A stretch of 6,038 bases of DNA. It comes from Rhizobiales bacterium UBA697 (GTDB lineage Bacteria > Pseudomonadota > Alphaproteobacteria > Rhizobiales > Ancalomicrobiaceae). Below the pieces are notes generated by a model, which worked only from the letters and a program-made list of their open reading frames with translations, was not told the origin of the DNA and made no database searches. A program made the translations under genes and the position numbers. The stretch is taken from positions 1 through 6,038 of the forward strand of contig DBMN01000053.1 in assembly GCA_002298965.1 (NCBI GenBank). The letters are read 5' to 3'. Positions 1 to 5,507 of the stretch are shown one piece after another; within the stretch, counting starts at the first letter, position 1; every line of letters starts with the position of its first letter.

Positions 1-561
1 CAGAAGCTCGACAAGCTCGGCATGCGCGGCTCGGAGACCGGCGAACTGGTGTTCGAGGACTGCGAGGTGCCGGCCGAGAACATCGTCGGCGAACTGAACC
101 GCGGCGTCGCCGTGCTGATGTCGGGCCTCGACTACGAACGCGCCGTGCTCGCCGCCGGCCCCCTCGGCCTCGCCCAGGCGGCGCTCGACGTGGTGCTGCC
201 CTACATCCATCAGCGCCAGCAGTTCGGCGCGCCGATCGGCACCTTCCAGCTGGTCCAGGCCAAGGTCGCCGACATGTATGTCGAACTCAATGCGGCGCGC
301 GCCTATGTCTATGCCGTCGCCAAGGCCTGCGACCGCGGCCGCACGACGCGCGAGGATTCCGCCGGCGCCATCCTGTTCGCCGCCGAGCGCGCCACCAAGG
401 CGGCGCTCGACGCCATCCAGCTGCTCGGCGGCATGGGTTACGTCAGCGAGAGCCCGACCGGCCGCCTGCTGCGTGACGCCAAGCTCTACGAGATCGGCGC
501 CGGGACGAGCGAGATCCGCCGCATGCTGATCGGCCGCCAGTTGTTCGAGCGCACCGCCTGA
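1..561 (+). CDS. ivd: Isovaleryl-CoA dehydrogenase, C-terminal part (5' end outside window)
   Basis: This is a flavoprotein acyl-CoA dehydrogenase that would oxidise isovaleryl-CoA to 3-methylcrotonyl-CoA in leucine breakdown and pass electrons to ETF. The frame is open from base 1, and 186 codons are present, about half of the usual ~390. Visible are the end of the middle beta-domain (KLDKLGMRGSETGELVFEDC) and the C-terminal helical domain with the FAD-contacting RQQFGAPIGTFQ motif, LLGGMGYVSE and the terminal YEIGAGTSEIRR. In medium-chain enzymes the catalytic Glu lies in that last motif (YEGT). Here that position is not Glu, while a Glu lies in SGLDYER (codon 136-138), where isovaleryl-CoA dehydrogenases carry their base. 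This separates it from generic acyl-CoA dehydrogenases. No other leucine-pathway gene follows, so any such cluster lies upstream or elsewhere. Family certain; substrate inferred. Confidence 0.87.
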   Translation, partial: QKLDKLGMRGSETGELVFEDCEVPAENIVGELNRGVAVLMSGLDYERAVLAAGPLGLAQAALDVVLPYIHQRQQFGAPIGTFQLVQAKVADMYVELNAARAYVYAVAKACDRGRTTREDSAGAILFAAERATKAALDAIQLLGGMGYVSESPTGRLLRDAKLYEIGAGTSEIRRMLIGRQLFERTA

Positions 562-622
562 GGCGAGCGCGGCGCCGCCGCCCCGATCCCGAGAGCCGTG
601 TTGCGAAGATCCTCGCATCCGG

Positions 623-743
623 TCCTCTCCCCCCTCGAGGGGGAGAGACAGAGAGAGGGGGACGGCGTTCCGGCCCGGCTTCGTGCTGTCGGGAGGCTGC
701 ATGCCCCCCCCTCCCTGACCCTCCCCCTCGAGGGGGGAGGGGA
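623..743. repeat. Inverted pair of CTCGAG-centred palindromic repeats
   Basis: Two 39-bp units, 623-661 and the reverse complement of 705-743, match at 34 of 39 positions around a 43-bp spacer. Each unit is itself a near-palindrome with core CCCCCCTCGAGGGGG, followed by a purine-rich tail (GAG-G-CAG-GAG-GGGGG). The pair can form either two short hairpins (625-647 and 719-741, each with one bulge) or one long cruciform. It lies between two convergent genes, whose stops are at 559-561 and 751-753. This arrangement resembles REP/BIME-type intergenic elements and would suit bidirectional transcription termination. No T-tract follows either stem, so a terminator role is inferred. In the 562-622 flank I see only a 10-bp GC palindrome (569-578). 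Confidence 0.75.
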
Positions 744-750
744 AGACCCT

Positions 751-1698
751 TCACGCGAAGGCCGACCGCGCCCGCGCGACGATGCCGCGGAACGCCTCCG
801 AGACCTCGGCGAGGCGCGCGTCCCACGCCGGGTCGGGCGTCTGGCCCTCGATCCGGCGCTCCCACACCTCCATCAGACAGGCGATGCAGAACGGGTCGAT
901 CAGCGACTTCTGCAGCCCGACGGTCAGGATCAGCGCGGCGAGGAAGGTCCAGCCCGGTCCCGAGCCCGGCGCGAACCAGACGAGCGCCGCCGCCGGTCCC
1001 ATCACGAGGAAGAAGATCACCACCGCCGCCAGCCAGCGGAAGAGCGTCAGCCACACGGCGTTCTTCAGCACCAGCGTCGCGTTCTGGGCATAGAGCACGA
1101 TCGACTGGCGCGCGGTGGTCCAGGGATCGTCCGAGCCGAGGCGGATGTCGCGGGCGAGCACCAGCTCGTCGACGAAGGTGGTCGACATGCGCACGACCGC
1201 ACCGACCAGCCGCGCCAACCCGTCGAGGCCGGGCGCGCCGGTGAAGGCGGCAATCCCCGAGACGAGGCCGGTCACCGCGCCGACCGCCCCCTTCACCGCC
1301 TGATCGAGCACGAAGAGCAGATGGATCTCGCCGAATCGCGCCCTGGTCTCGGCCAGCGCGAATCGCACCTGATCGACGCCGGACGGCATCGGTCGCCCGG
1401 CCGACGCGGTCGCCAGCGCCGCGACGTGGCCGGCGGTGGTCAGGTAGAGGAGATATTCGCGCAAGCCCCAGATCGTGATCGACGCCGCGCCGAGACCGGC
1501 GAGACCGCCCCAGAAGGTCGCGGCATGACGGAAGTCGGCGTCGCCGACATGGCCGACGCCCCAGCCGAGACCGGCGCCGACCCCCATCGCGGCGACGATC
1601 GCGCCGGTGACGGTCCCCCAGACGATCAGCCGCAGAACGGTGAAGGGCCAGGTCTTCAGGACCAGACCGACCGCGCGAAGAACCGAGAAATCCCACAT
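751..1698 (-). CDS. Conserved multi-pass inner-membrane protein, function unknown
   Basis: A 315-residue protein that I recognise only as an unnamed membrane protein of a type seen in Alphaproteobacteria. Hydrophobic stretches, probably spanning, lie near residues 19-50, 60-85, 215-243 and 250-275. A Gly/Ala-rich, partly hydrophobic stretch (about 125-155) could be a further segment or a re-entrant helix. Notable pieces are GLGWGVGHVGD (43-53), REYLLYLTTAGH (80-91), LLFVLDQAVKG (127-137), FVDELVLARDIR (175-186) and LVLKNAVW (209-216). The C-terminal ~40 residues are charged and probably soluble. I chose the ATG at 1698 rather than an in-frame start 42 bases upstream, because AGGAGG (1706-1711, minus strand) sits 7 nt before it. 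The gene is convergent with ivd, divergent from the clpP-like gene and appears to be transcribed alone. No signal peptide or enzyme motif is seen. Gene call firm, role unknown. Confidence 0.85.
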   Translation of the reverse strand: MWDFSVLRAVGLVLKTWPFTVLRLIVWGTVTGAIVAAMGVGAGLGWGVGHVGDADFRHAATFWGGLAGLGAASITIWGLREYLLYLTTAGHVAALATASAGRPMPSGVDQVRFALAETRARFGEIHLLFVLDQAVKGAVGAVTGLVSGIAAFTGAPGLDGLARLVGAVVRMSTTFVDELVLARDIRLGSDDPWTTARQSIVLYAQNATLVLKNAVWLTLFRWLAAVVIFFLVMGPAAALVWFAPGSGPGWTFLAALILTVGLQKSLIDPFCIACLMEVWERRIEGQTPDPAWDARLAEVSEAFRGIVARARSAFA

Positions 1699-1818
1699 GA
1701 GACGACCTCCTCGGGCGCGCCCCGCCCATCGGTCCGGCACCCGTCGTCTCTTGGTCGCGCGACGGCGCCGATGCGTTCACCACGAAGTGCGCGGAAGCCC
1801 TTCGCCGGGAAAGCGGCC

Positions 1819-1847
1819 TCGACAGGGGGCACGCCGGTGACTACATC
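1819..1847 (+). promoter_or_regulatory. Putative sigma70-type promoter for the clpP-like gene
   Basis: TCGACA (1819-1824) and TACATC (1842-1847) are separated by 17 bp, a fit to housekeeping -35/-10 spacing with loose consensus match. Transcription would begin near 1854, leaving a leader of about 35 nt before the ATG at 1889. The rest of the 190-bp divergent region (1699-1888) holds a CCGTCG/CGACGG dyad at 1741-1765 and no clear promoter for the leftward gene. The call rests on motif resemblance only. Confidence 0.35.
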
Positions 1848-1888
1848 TAGGGGCAACCCACTCGCAACGCTCTCATTCGGGAAGCGCC

Positions 1889-2512
1889 ATGATCAAGACC
1901 CCCAAGACCTACTGGTACACGCGCCTCGACGAGGAAGAGGAAGAGGAAGAGAAGACCAAGACGCCTCAGTCCGTCCCGGTCGACAAGCACCTCTTCGACA
2001 GCCGTACCGTTCTGATCACCGGTTCGATCACCCAGGAGCTGGCCCGCGACGTCACCGCCCGCCTGCTGGCTCTGTCGCAGGTGTCGAAGGACCCGATCAA
2101 CGTCATCGTCTGCTCGCCCGGCGGCCACGTCGAGTCCGGCGACATGATCCACGACATGATCGCCTTCATCGGCGTGCCGGTGAACATGATCGGCGTCGGC
2201 TGGGTCGCCTCGGCCGGTGCGCTGATCTACGTGTCGGTGCCGAAGGAGCGTCGCTTCTGCCTGCCCAACACCCGCTTCCTGCTGCATCAACCGTCCGGCG
2301 GCGCCGGTGGCCCGGCCACCGACATCGAGATCCAGGCGCGCGAGATCATCAAGATGCGCGATCGCCTGAACCAGATCTTCGCCGATGCCACCGGCCAGTC
2401 GCTGGAGCGCATCGCCAAGGACACCGACCGCGACTTCTGGATGGGCCCGGACGAGGCGATCGCCTACGGTCTCGTGAACAAGATCGTGAAGACGATCGGC
2501 GAAGTCGCCTGA
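1889..2512 (+). CDS. ClpP-family serine peptidase with acidic N-terminus (divergent ClpP paralogue)
   Basis: A 207-residue ClpP-type peptidase subunit, expected to assemble into cytoplasmic barrel rings that degrade proteins fed by a Clp ATPase. The catalytic triad is complete: Ser108 in GWVASAGAL, His133 in LLHQPSGGAGG and Asp182 in DTDRD, aligning with E. coli Ser97, His122 and Asp171. The handle region (TDIEIQAREIIKMRDRLNQIF) and the oxyanion-side SPGG (76-79) are also canonical. The N-terminus is not: residues 14-22 read DEEEEEEEK, and the usual RGER-S/Y-DIYSRLL segment before the first strand, which forms part of the axial loop and ATPase-docking surface, is absent. This marks an accessory paralogue rather than the main clpP, and no clpX or tig lies beside it. 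The start ATG has only a weak upstream GGGAAG. It could form mixed rings with the canonical ClpP (inference). It is followed by a strong terminator. Confidence 0.93.
   Translation: MIKTPKTYWYTRLDEEEEEEEKTKTPQSVPVDKHLFDSRTVLITGSITQELARDVTARLLALSQVSKDPINVIVCSPGGHVESGDMIHDMIAFIGVPVNMIGVGWVASAGALIYVSVPKERRFCLPNTRFLLHQPSGGAGGPATDIEIQAREIIKMRDRLNQIFADATGQSLERIAKDTDRDFWMGPDEAIAYGLVNKIVKTIGEVA
1931..1948 (+). repeat. GAGGAA hexanucleotide repeat encoding poly-Glu
   Basis: Three exact GAGGAA units, followed by a degenerate GAGAAG, encode the Glu run at residues 15-21 of the ClpP-like protein. The unit is 6 bp, so gain or loss of copies would keep the reading frame. Confidence 0.85.
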
Positions 2513-2535
2513 TCGACGCCGCCATGGCATGATGA

Positions 2536-2559
2536 GAAGGGGCCCTTCCGGGCCCCTTC
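2536..2559 (+). terminator. Hairpin terminator after the clpP-like gene
   Basis: A perfect 10-bp stem, GAAGGGGCCC (2536-2545) with GGGCCCCTTC (2550-2559), closes on a TTCC loop 23 bp after the clpP-like stop codon. No T-tract follows (GCACG), which is common for termination hairpins in GC-rich alphaproteobacteria. Position and stability make an intrinsic-type terminator likely. The 3' arm can also pair with the palindrome just downstream. Confidence 0.75.
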
Positions 2560-2566
2560 GCACGTC

Positions 2567-2584
2567 CGGCCCCGCGCGGGGCCG
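2567..2584 (+). promoter_or_regulatory. Perfect 18-bp GC palindrome in the leader of the elyC-like gene
   Basis: CGGCCCCGCGCGGGGCCG is a perfect palindrome. As RNA it gives a 7-bp stem with a GCGC loop. It lies 7 bp after the terminator stem and 19 bp before the ATG at 2604. It could be a second terminator element, an operator or a leader hairpin affecting translation. The sequence alone does not decide. Confidence 0.45.
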
Positions 2585-2603
2585 TATCGGGGGGGCGAGA
2601 CGC

Positions 2604-3407
2604 ATGGCCTACCAACTCGGCAAGCTCGTCGGCTGGCTGCTGTTTCCCTCGATGATCGCGCTCGTCTTGGCGACCCTCGGCGTCGTGCTGCCGATCGTCG
2701 CCCGCCGGCCGGGCCTCGTCCGCACCGGGCGGATCATGGTCGCCGTCGGCGTCGCGGCGCTGGTCACGATGACGCTGACGCCCTTCGGCACCTGGATCGC
2801 CCGCCCGCTCGAGCTGCGCTTCCCGCGGCCCGCGGCCGACGCACCCCCGCCCGAGGGCATCGTCCTGCTCGGTGGCGGCGTCGATTCGATCGCCGAGATG
2901 CGCACCGGCGGCACCAAGTATCACATCGGCGCCGAGGCGGTGGTCGAGGCGGCGCGTCTGGCGAAGCGCTTCCCGAACGTGCCGGTGATGGCGACCGGCG
3001 ACGGCCCCGTCGGTGCCGACGGCGGGGATTATTCCTCCGCCGCCTCGCTCGCCCGCCTGCTCGAGGAGGCCGGCGTCGCGAGGGACCGCATCATCCTGCT
3101 CCCCCGCGCCCGGACCACCTGGGAGGAGGGCGAGCTCTCCCACGCCATGATCGGCCCGCGCCCCGGCGCCCGCTGGTATCTGGTGACGCCGGCCTGGCAC
3201 ATGCCGCGGTCGATCGGCGCCTTCCGCGCCGCCGGCTGGGACGGCATCGTCGCCTGGCCGTCGCTCGGCGAGACCTTCGCCCATCGCTCCTACAACACCG
3301 CGCCGGGCACCCGGCTGCAGGTCGTGGACGTGGTGACGCGGGAATGGACCGGGCTCGCGCTCTACCGGTTGCTCGGCCGCTCGTCGGCGCTGTTCCCGTC
3401 GCCCTGA
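2604..3407 (+). CDS. ElyC/SanA/YdcF (DUF218) family envelope protein
   Basis: A 267-residue membrane-anchored DUF218 protein. Two hydrophobic segments (about 8-33 and 43-62) precede a domain beginning with the strand IVLLGGGVD (86-94). Further family landmarks are the conserved ATGDG (130-134), RIILLPRARTTWEEGELS (162-179) and WYLVTPAWHMPRSIGAFRAAGW (191-212). Length, two N-terminal helices and the LVTxAxHMPR motif match E. coli ElyC, which is linked to peptidoglycan and lipid-carrier metabolism in the envelope. The biochemical activity of this family is poorly defined, so only an envelope role is inferred. The ATG at 2604 follows a G-rich GGGGGCGAG. An in-frame start at 2529 would place the terminator hairpin inside the coding region and was rejected. 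The gene ends inside the 3' end of the convergent DUF599 gene (46-bp overlap). Confidence 0.88.
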   Translation: MAYQLGKLVGWLLFPSMIALVLATLGVVLPIVARRPGLVRTGRIMVAVGVAALVTMTLTPFGTWIARPLELRFPRPAADAPPPEGIVLLGGGVDSIAEMRTGGTKYHIGAEAVVEAARLAKRFPNVPVMATGDGPVGADGGDYSSAASLARLLEEAGVARDRIILLPRARTTWEEGELSHAMIGPRPGARWYLVTPAWHMPRSIGAFRAAGWDGIVAWPSLGETFAHRSYNTAPGTRLQVVDVVTREWTGLALYRLLGRSSALFPSP

Positions 3408-4111
3408 GGCACCGCCGCCGACGCGCCGTCCGAGGCGATCAGCGCCGCCCTTGCCCGCGACAGATACTGCCGGCGCGACAGCACCAGCAGCACGACCGTC
3501 GTCGCCAGGATGAAGACGGTGGCGTTCACGAACCAGCCGAAGAAGCCGATCGAGAAGAACAGCGCCCGGAGCCCCCAGTGGAAATGGTGGCCGGCGTCGA
3601 TCTGCATCTCGGCGGCGCGACGCGCGGCGCCCCAGCTCTCGGCGGTGTCGGCGTCGCGGGCGAGCGGGATCGAGCCGATCAGGATCGCCGAATAGTTGAA
3701 CAGCCGGTAGGACCAGCCGAACTTGAAGAAGGCGTAGCCGTAGATCGCCACCAGCCCGACGATCTTGGTCTCCAGCATGCCGCGCGACACCGCGACGTGG
3801 AACGGCAGATCGGAAAAGATCTCCATCATCCGGTCGGTCTGGTTGAGCAGCGTGAACGAGCCGCCGAGCGCGATCATCGACGACGAGGCGAAGAAGGCGG
3901 TGCCGTTCTGCAGGCTCGACATGATGCCGGCGTCGACGATGCGATTGTCGCGCAGCCGCACGACCTCCATCCACGCCCGTCGCTCGCGGTCCATCAGCTG
4001 GGTCAGCGACGGGCCGGCGAGATGGGTGGCGTCGACGATCAGGCCGAAGCCGAGCCAGGCGGTGAGAAACCAGACGAGGGCGACGTAGTCGAGCGTGGTG
4101 AACTGGAGCAT
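3362..4111 (-). CDS. DUF599 family integral membrane protein
   Basis: A 249-residue inner-membrane protein matching DUF599 by its layout and by the motif FFKFGWSYRLFNYSAILIG (128-146). Likely membrane segments are at about 7-27, 68-89, 117-148 (probably two close helices or one long one) and 180-211. A conserved basic stretch, MDRERRAWMEVVRLRDNRIVD, follows the first helix at 40-60, and AGHHFHWGLRALFF (173-186) leads into the last. The C-terminal ~25 residues are Ser/Ala-rich, hydrophilic and probably not conserved; this is the part that overlaps the elyC-like gene. The ATG at 4111 was chosen over an in-frame TTG at 4168, because the protein begins with a typical DYVALVWF helix and the TTG would fall inside the putative promoter. 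The ribosome site (GAAGA, 4 nt before) is weak. Function unknown. Confidence 0.88.
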   Translation of the reverse strand: MLQFTTLDYVALVWFLTAWLGFGLIVDATHLAGPSLTQLMDRERRAWMEVVRLRDNRIVDAGIMSSLQNGTAFFASSSMIALGGSFTLLNQTDRMMEIFSDLPFHVAVSRGMLETKIVGLVAIYGYAFFKFGWSYRLFNYSAILIGSIPLARDADTAESWGAARRAAEMQIDAGHHFHWGLRALFFSIGFFGWFVNATVFILATTVVLLVLSRRQYLSRARAALIASDGASAAVPQGDGNSADERPSNR

Positions 4112-4139
4112 GACGTCTTCATAAGCCGAAAGTCGCAGG

Positions 4140-4168
4140 CATGTAACCACCGATCGGCGATCGATCAA
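4140..4168 (-). promoter_or_regulatory. Putative sigma70-type promoter for the DUF599 gene
   Basis: Read on the minus strand, TTGATC (4168-4163) and TACATG (4145-4140) are 17 bp apart and would start a transcript near 4133, about 22 nt before the ATG at 4111. The spacer includes a CGATC-GGC-GATCG dyad (4151-4163), which could be an operator. I see no convincing promoter for the GST gene in 4112-4256; a TTGGAC at 4200-4205 lacks a good -10 partner. Low-to-moderate confidence, as only motif resemblance supports it. Confidence 0.35.
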
Positions 4169-4256
4169 TCCGCGTGATGCCCCCCTTCAGGACTATCCGT
4201 TGGACGCGAGGGCGCGACGGCGCGAGGGTACCGGCGACGAACGACGGAGGTTCCCC

Positions 4257-4925
4257 ATGTCGCGCCCGAAGCTGGTCCTCGCCAACAAGCGCTATTCCTC
4301 GTGGTCGCTGCGCCCTTGGCTGGTCGCGACCCATTTCGGCATCGCCTTCGACGAGATCCCGATCGATCTCGCCAGCCCGACCCTCAAGGCCGACATCCTG
4401 ACATGGTCGCCGTCGGGTCGCGTGCCCTGCCTGATCGACGGCGAGGCGAAGGTCTGGGAGACGCTGGCGATCATCGAATGGTGGGCCGAGAGCCGGCCCG
4501 ATCTCGCCATCTGGCCGAAGGATCGGCTGGCGCGTGCCCATGCCCGCGCCGTCTCCAACGAGATGCACGCCGGGTTCATGGCCCTGCGCTCCGCCTGCCC
4601 GATGAACCTGCGCCGCAGCTTCCCCTGGCGCGACTGGGGTGGTGCGGCGGCGGCCCGCGACGTCGCCCGCATCGAGGCGCTGATCGCCGAGGCGCGCGGC
4701 CGCTTCGGCGCCGGCGGTCCCTTCCTCTACGGCGCGTTCTCCGCCGCCGACGCCATGTATGCCCCCGTCGCCTACCGCCTCGCCGGCTATTCCTGGCCGG
4801 TCTCGGACGTGACGCGGGCGTGGATGGACGTGCTCTTCGCCCTGCCGGCGGTCGCCGCCTGGGCGACCGGTGCCGCAGCCGAGACCTCCTACGTCGCCGA
4901 CGACGAGATCGACTTCGCGGAGTGA
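4257..4925 (+). CDS. Glutathione S-transferase family protein
   Basis: A 222-residue cytosolic GST-fold protein that would use glutathione for conjugation, isomerisation or peroxide reduction; the substrate cannot be read from sequence. The N-terminal thioredoxin-like domain (about 5-82) begins LVLANKRYSSWSLRPWL, where the serines at 14-15 or 17 are candidate glutathione-activating residues. It carries the cis-proline in GRVPCLIDG (54-62) and the glutathione-binding acidic/hydroxyl pair Glu68-Thr69 in WETLAII. The helical C-terminal domain (about 90-205) holds FLYGAFSAADAMYAPV (156-171), with the SxxD N-capping box typical of the fold. The SSWSLRP pattern suggests a Ser-type GST near the zeta/maleylacetoacetate-isomerase group, but an assignment to that enzyme is not justified. 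The ATG at 4257 has ACGGAGG 6 nt upstream; an earlier TTG (4200) has no such site. It is divergent from the DUF599 gene, and a DUF1489 gene follows 91 bp later. Confidence 0.92.
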   Translation: MSRPKLVLANKRYSSWSLRPWLVATHFGIAFDEIPIDLASPTLKADILTWSPSGRVPCLIDGEAKVWETLAIIEWWAESRPDLAIWPKDRLARAHARAVSNEMHAGFMALRSACPMNLRRSFPWRDWGGAAAARDVARIEALIAEARGRFGAGGPFLYGAFSAADAMYAPVAYRLAGYSWPVSDVTRAWMDVLFALPAVAAWATGAAAETSYVADDEIDFAE

Positions 4926-4933
4926 GCCCCGCA

Positions 4934-4967
4934 CCATCGCCGGTGGACGGCGGCCATCGACCGGTGG
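4934..4967. repeat. Two spaced copies of CCATCG(A)CCGGTGG upstream of the DUF1489 gene
   Basis: CCATCGCCGGTGG (4934-4946) and CCATCGACCGGTGG (4954-4967) begin exactly 20 bp apart and differ by one inserted A. The second is a near-palindrome (CCA.CG..CG.TGG). They lie 49-83 bp upstream of the start at 5017. Two helical turns of spacing on one DNA face would suit a dimeric regulator, but an imperfect hairpin (4949-4971) overlaps the second copy, so an end-of-GST terminator is the rival reading. Confidence 0.35.
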
Positions 4968-5016
4968 CGCCGTCCCGCCGCCGGCGCTAGTCTCGTCCGC
5001 CTCTCGAGGAGGACGA

Positions 5017-5448
5017 ATGCCGCTTCATCTCGTCAAGCTCTGCGTCGGATGCGACGGGATCGCCGATCTCGTCGACTGGATCGACGTGACCATCGCCGAG
5101 AAGCGCCGCCGCGGCCTCGAGCCGGTCCACATCCACCGCACCCGGATGATGCCGAAGAAGGTCGACGAGATCCTCGACGGCGGCTCGCTCTACTGGGTCA
5201 TCAAGGGCCAGGTCCGCGTCCGCGAGGCGATCCTCGACCTGCGCGCCGTCAAGGACGAGGCCGGCGTCGGCCATTGCGACATCGTCCTCTCCGGCAAGCC
5301 GATCGAGGTCGAGGCGCGGCCCTATCGGCCGTTCCAGGGCTGGCGCTATTTCGACCCCGCCGTCGCGCCGCGCGACCTGATCGGCGAGGGGACGGCCGAT
5401 CTGCCGATCGAGTTCCTGCGCGAACTCGCCGGCCTCGGTCTGCTCTGA
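5017..5448 (+). CDS. DUF1489 family protein
   Basis: A 143-residue soluble protein recognised as DUF1489, a family found mainly in Alphaproteobacteria and of unknown function. Family landmarks run in order: HLVKLCVGCDGIADLVDW at the N-terminus, the basic segment HIHRTRMMPKKVDEILDGG (38-56), SLYWVIKGQVRVREAILDLR (57-76), and near the end RPYRPFQGWRYFDP (101-114). A CxxC pair (Cys9, Cys12) plus Cys87 and His38/His40 could bind metal or act in redox chemistry, but this is inference. The length is typical and the protein looks complete. There is no signal peptide or membrane segment. The ATG at 5017 has a strong AGGAGG (5007-5012) 4 nt upstream; longer in-frame extensions back to 4870 run through the 3' end of the GST gene and read as low-complexity sequence. 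It may be co-transcribed with GST or driven from the 91-bp gap. Confidence 0.9.
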   Translation: MPLHLVKLCVGCDGIADLVDWIDVTIAEKRRRGLEPVHIHRTRMMPKKVDEILDGGSLYWVIKGQVRVREAILDLRAVKDEAGVGHCDIVLSGKPIEVEARPYRPFQGWRYFDPAVAPRDLIGEGTADLPIEFLRELAGLGLL

Positions 5449-5460
5449 CGTCGAATCCTC

Positions 5461-5494
5461 GCCACGTTCGCGTGGCACGACGGTCCCCGTCGTG
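5461..5494 (+). promoter_or_regulatory. Two adjacent hairpins between the DUF1489 stop and the next ribosome site
   Basis: The first hairpin (5461-5476) is GCCACG-TTCG-CGTGGC, a perfect 6-bp stem on the very stable C(UUCG)G tetraloop. The second (5476-5494) is CACGACG-GTCCC-CGTCGTG, a perfect 7-bp stem; they share one base. The second stem ends on the first G of the ribosome site GAAGGAG (5494-5500). The first could terminate the DUF1489 transcript (no T-tract), and the second could modulate translation of the exported protein. Confidence 0.5.
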
Positions 5495-5507
5495 AAGGAG
5501 TGCGCCC

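Noticed and set aside
623..743. CRISPR-like repeats
   Set aside because: There are only two units, in inverted orientation, with no regular spacers and no cas genes.
443..1783. Long 446-codon minus-strand open frame
   Set aside because: It is out of frame with the membrane protein on the same strand, reads as Arg/Gly-rich low-complexity sequence, and overlaps the ivd coding region. It is a GC-rich shadow.
598..2532. 644-codon plus-strand open frame covering the membrane gene and clpP-like region
   Set aside because: The translation is Arg/Asp/Gly/His-rich without hydrophobic cores, crosses the repeat pair and terminators, and conflicts with two well-supported genes.
2529..2603. N-terminal extension of the elyC-like protein
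   Set aside because: It would place the perfect terminator hairpin and the palindrome inside the coding region and adds an Arg/Gly-rich tail before the first membrane helix. The ATG at 2604 is better.
2349..3974. 541-codon minus-strand open frame
   Set aside because: It is a shadow antisense to the clpP-like and elyC-like genes and out of frame with DUF599; composition is Arg-rich and there is no recognisable domain.
4112..4168. TTG start giving DUF599 19 more residues
   Set aside because: The extension overlaps a plausible -35/-10 pair and does not look like the family N-terminus.
4301..4990. Alternative plus-strand open frame over GST
   Set aside because: It is an Arg-rich shadow. The GST frame has clear domain motifs and a ribosome site.
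4870..5016. N-terminal extension of DUF1489 by 49 codons
   Set aside because: It overlaps the GST 3' end and reads as Pro/Ser/Arg-rich. The ATG at 5017 has a strong AGGAGG and matches the family start.
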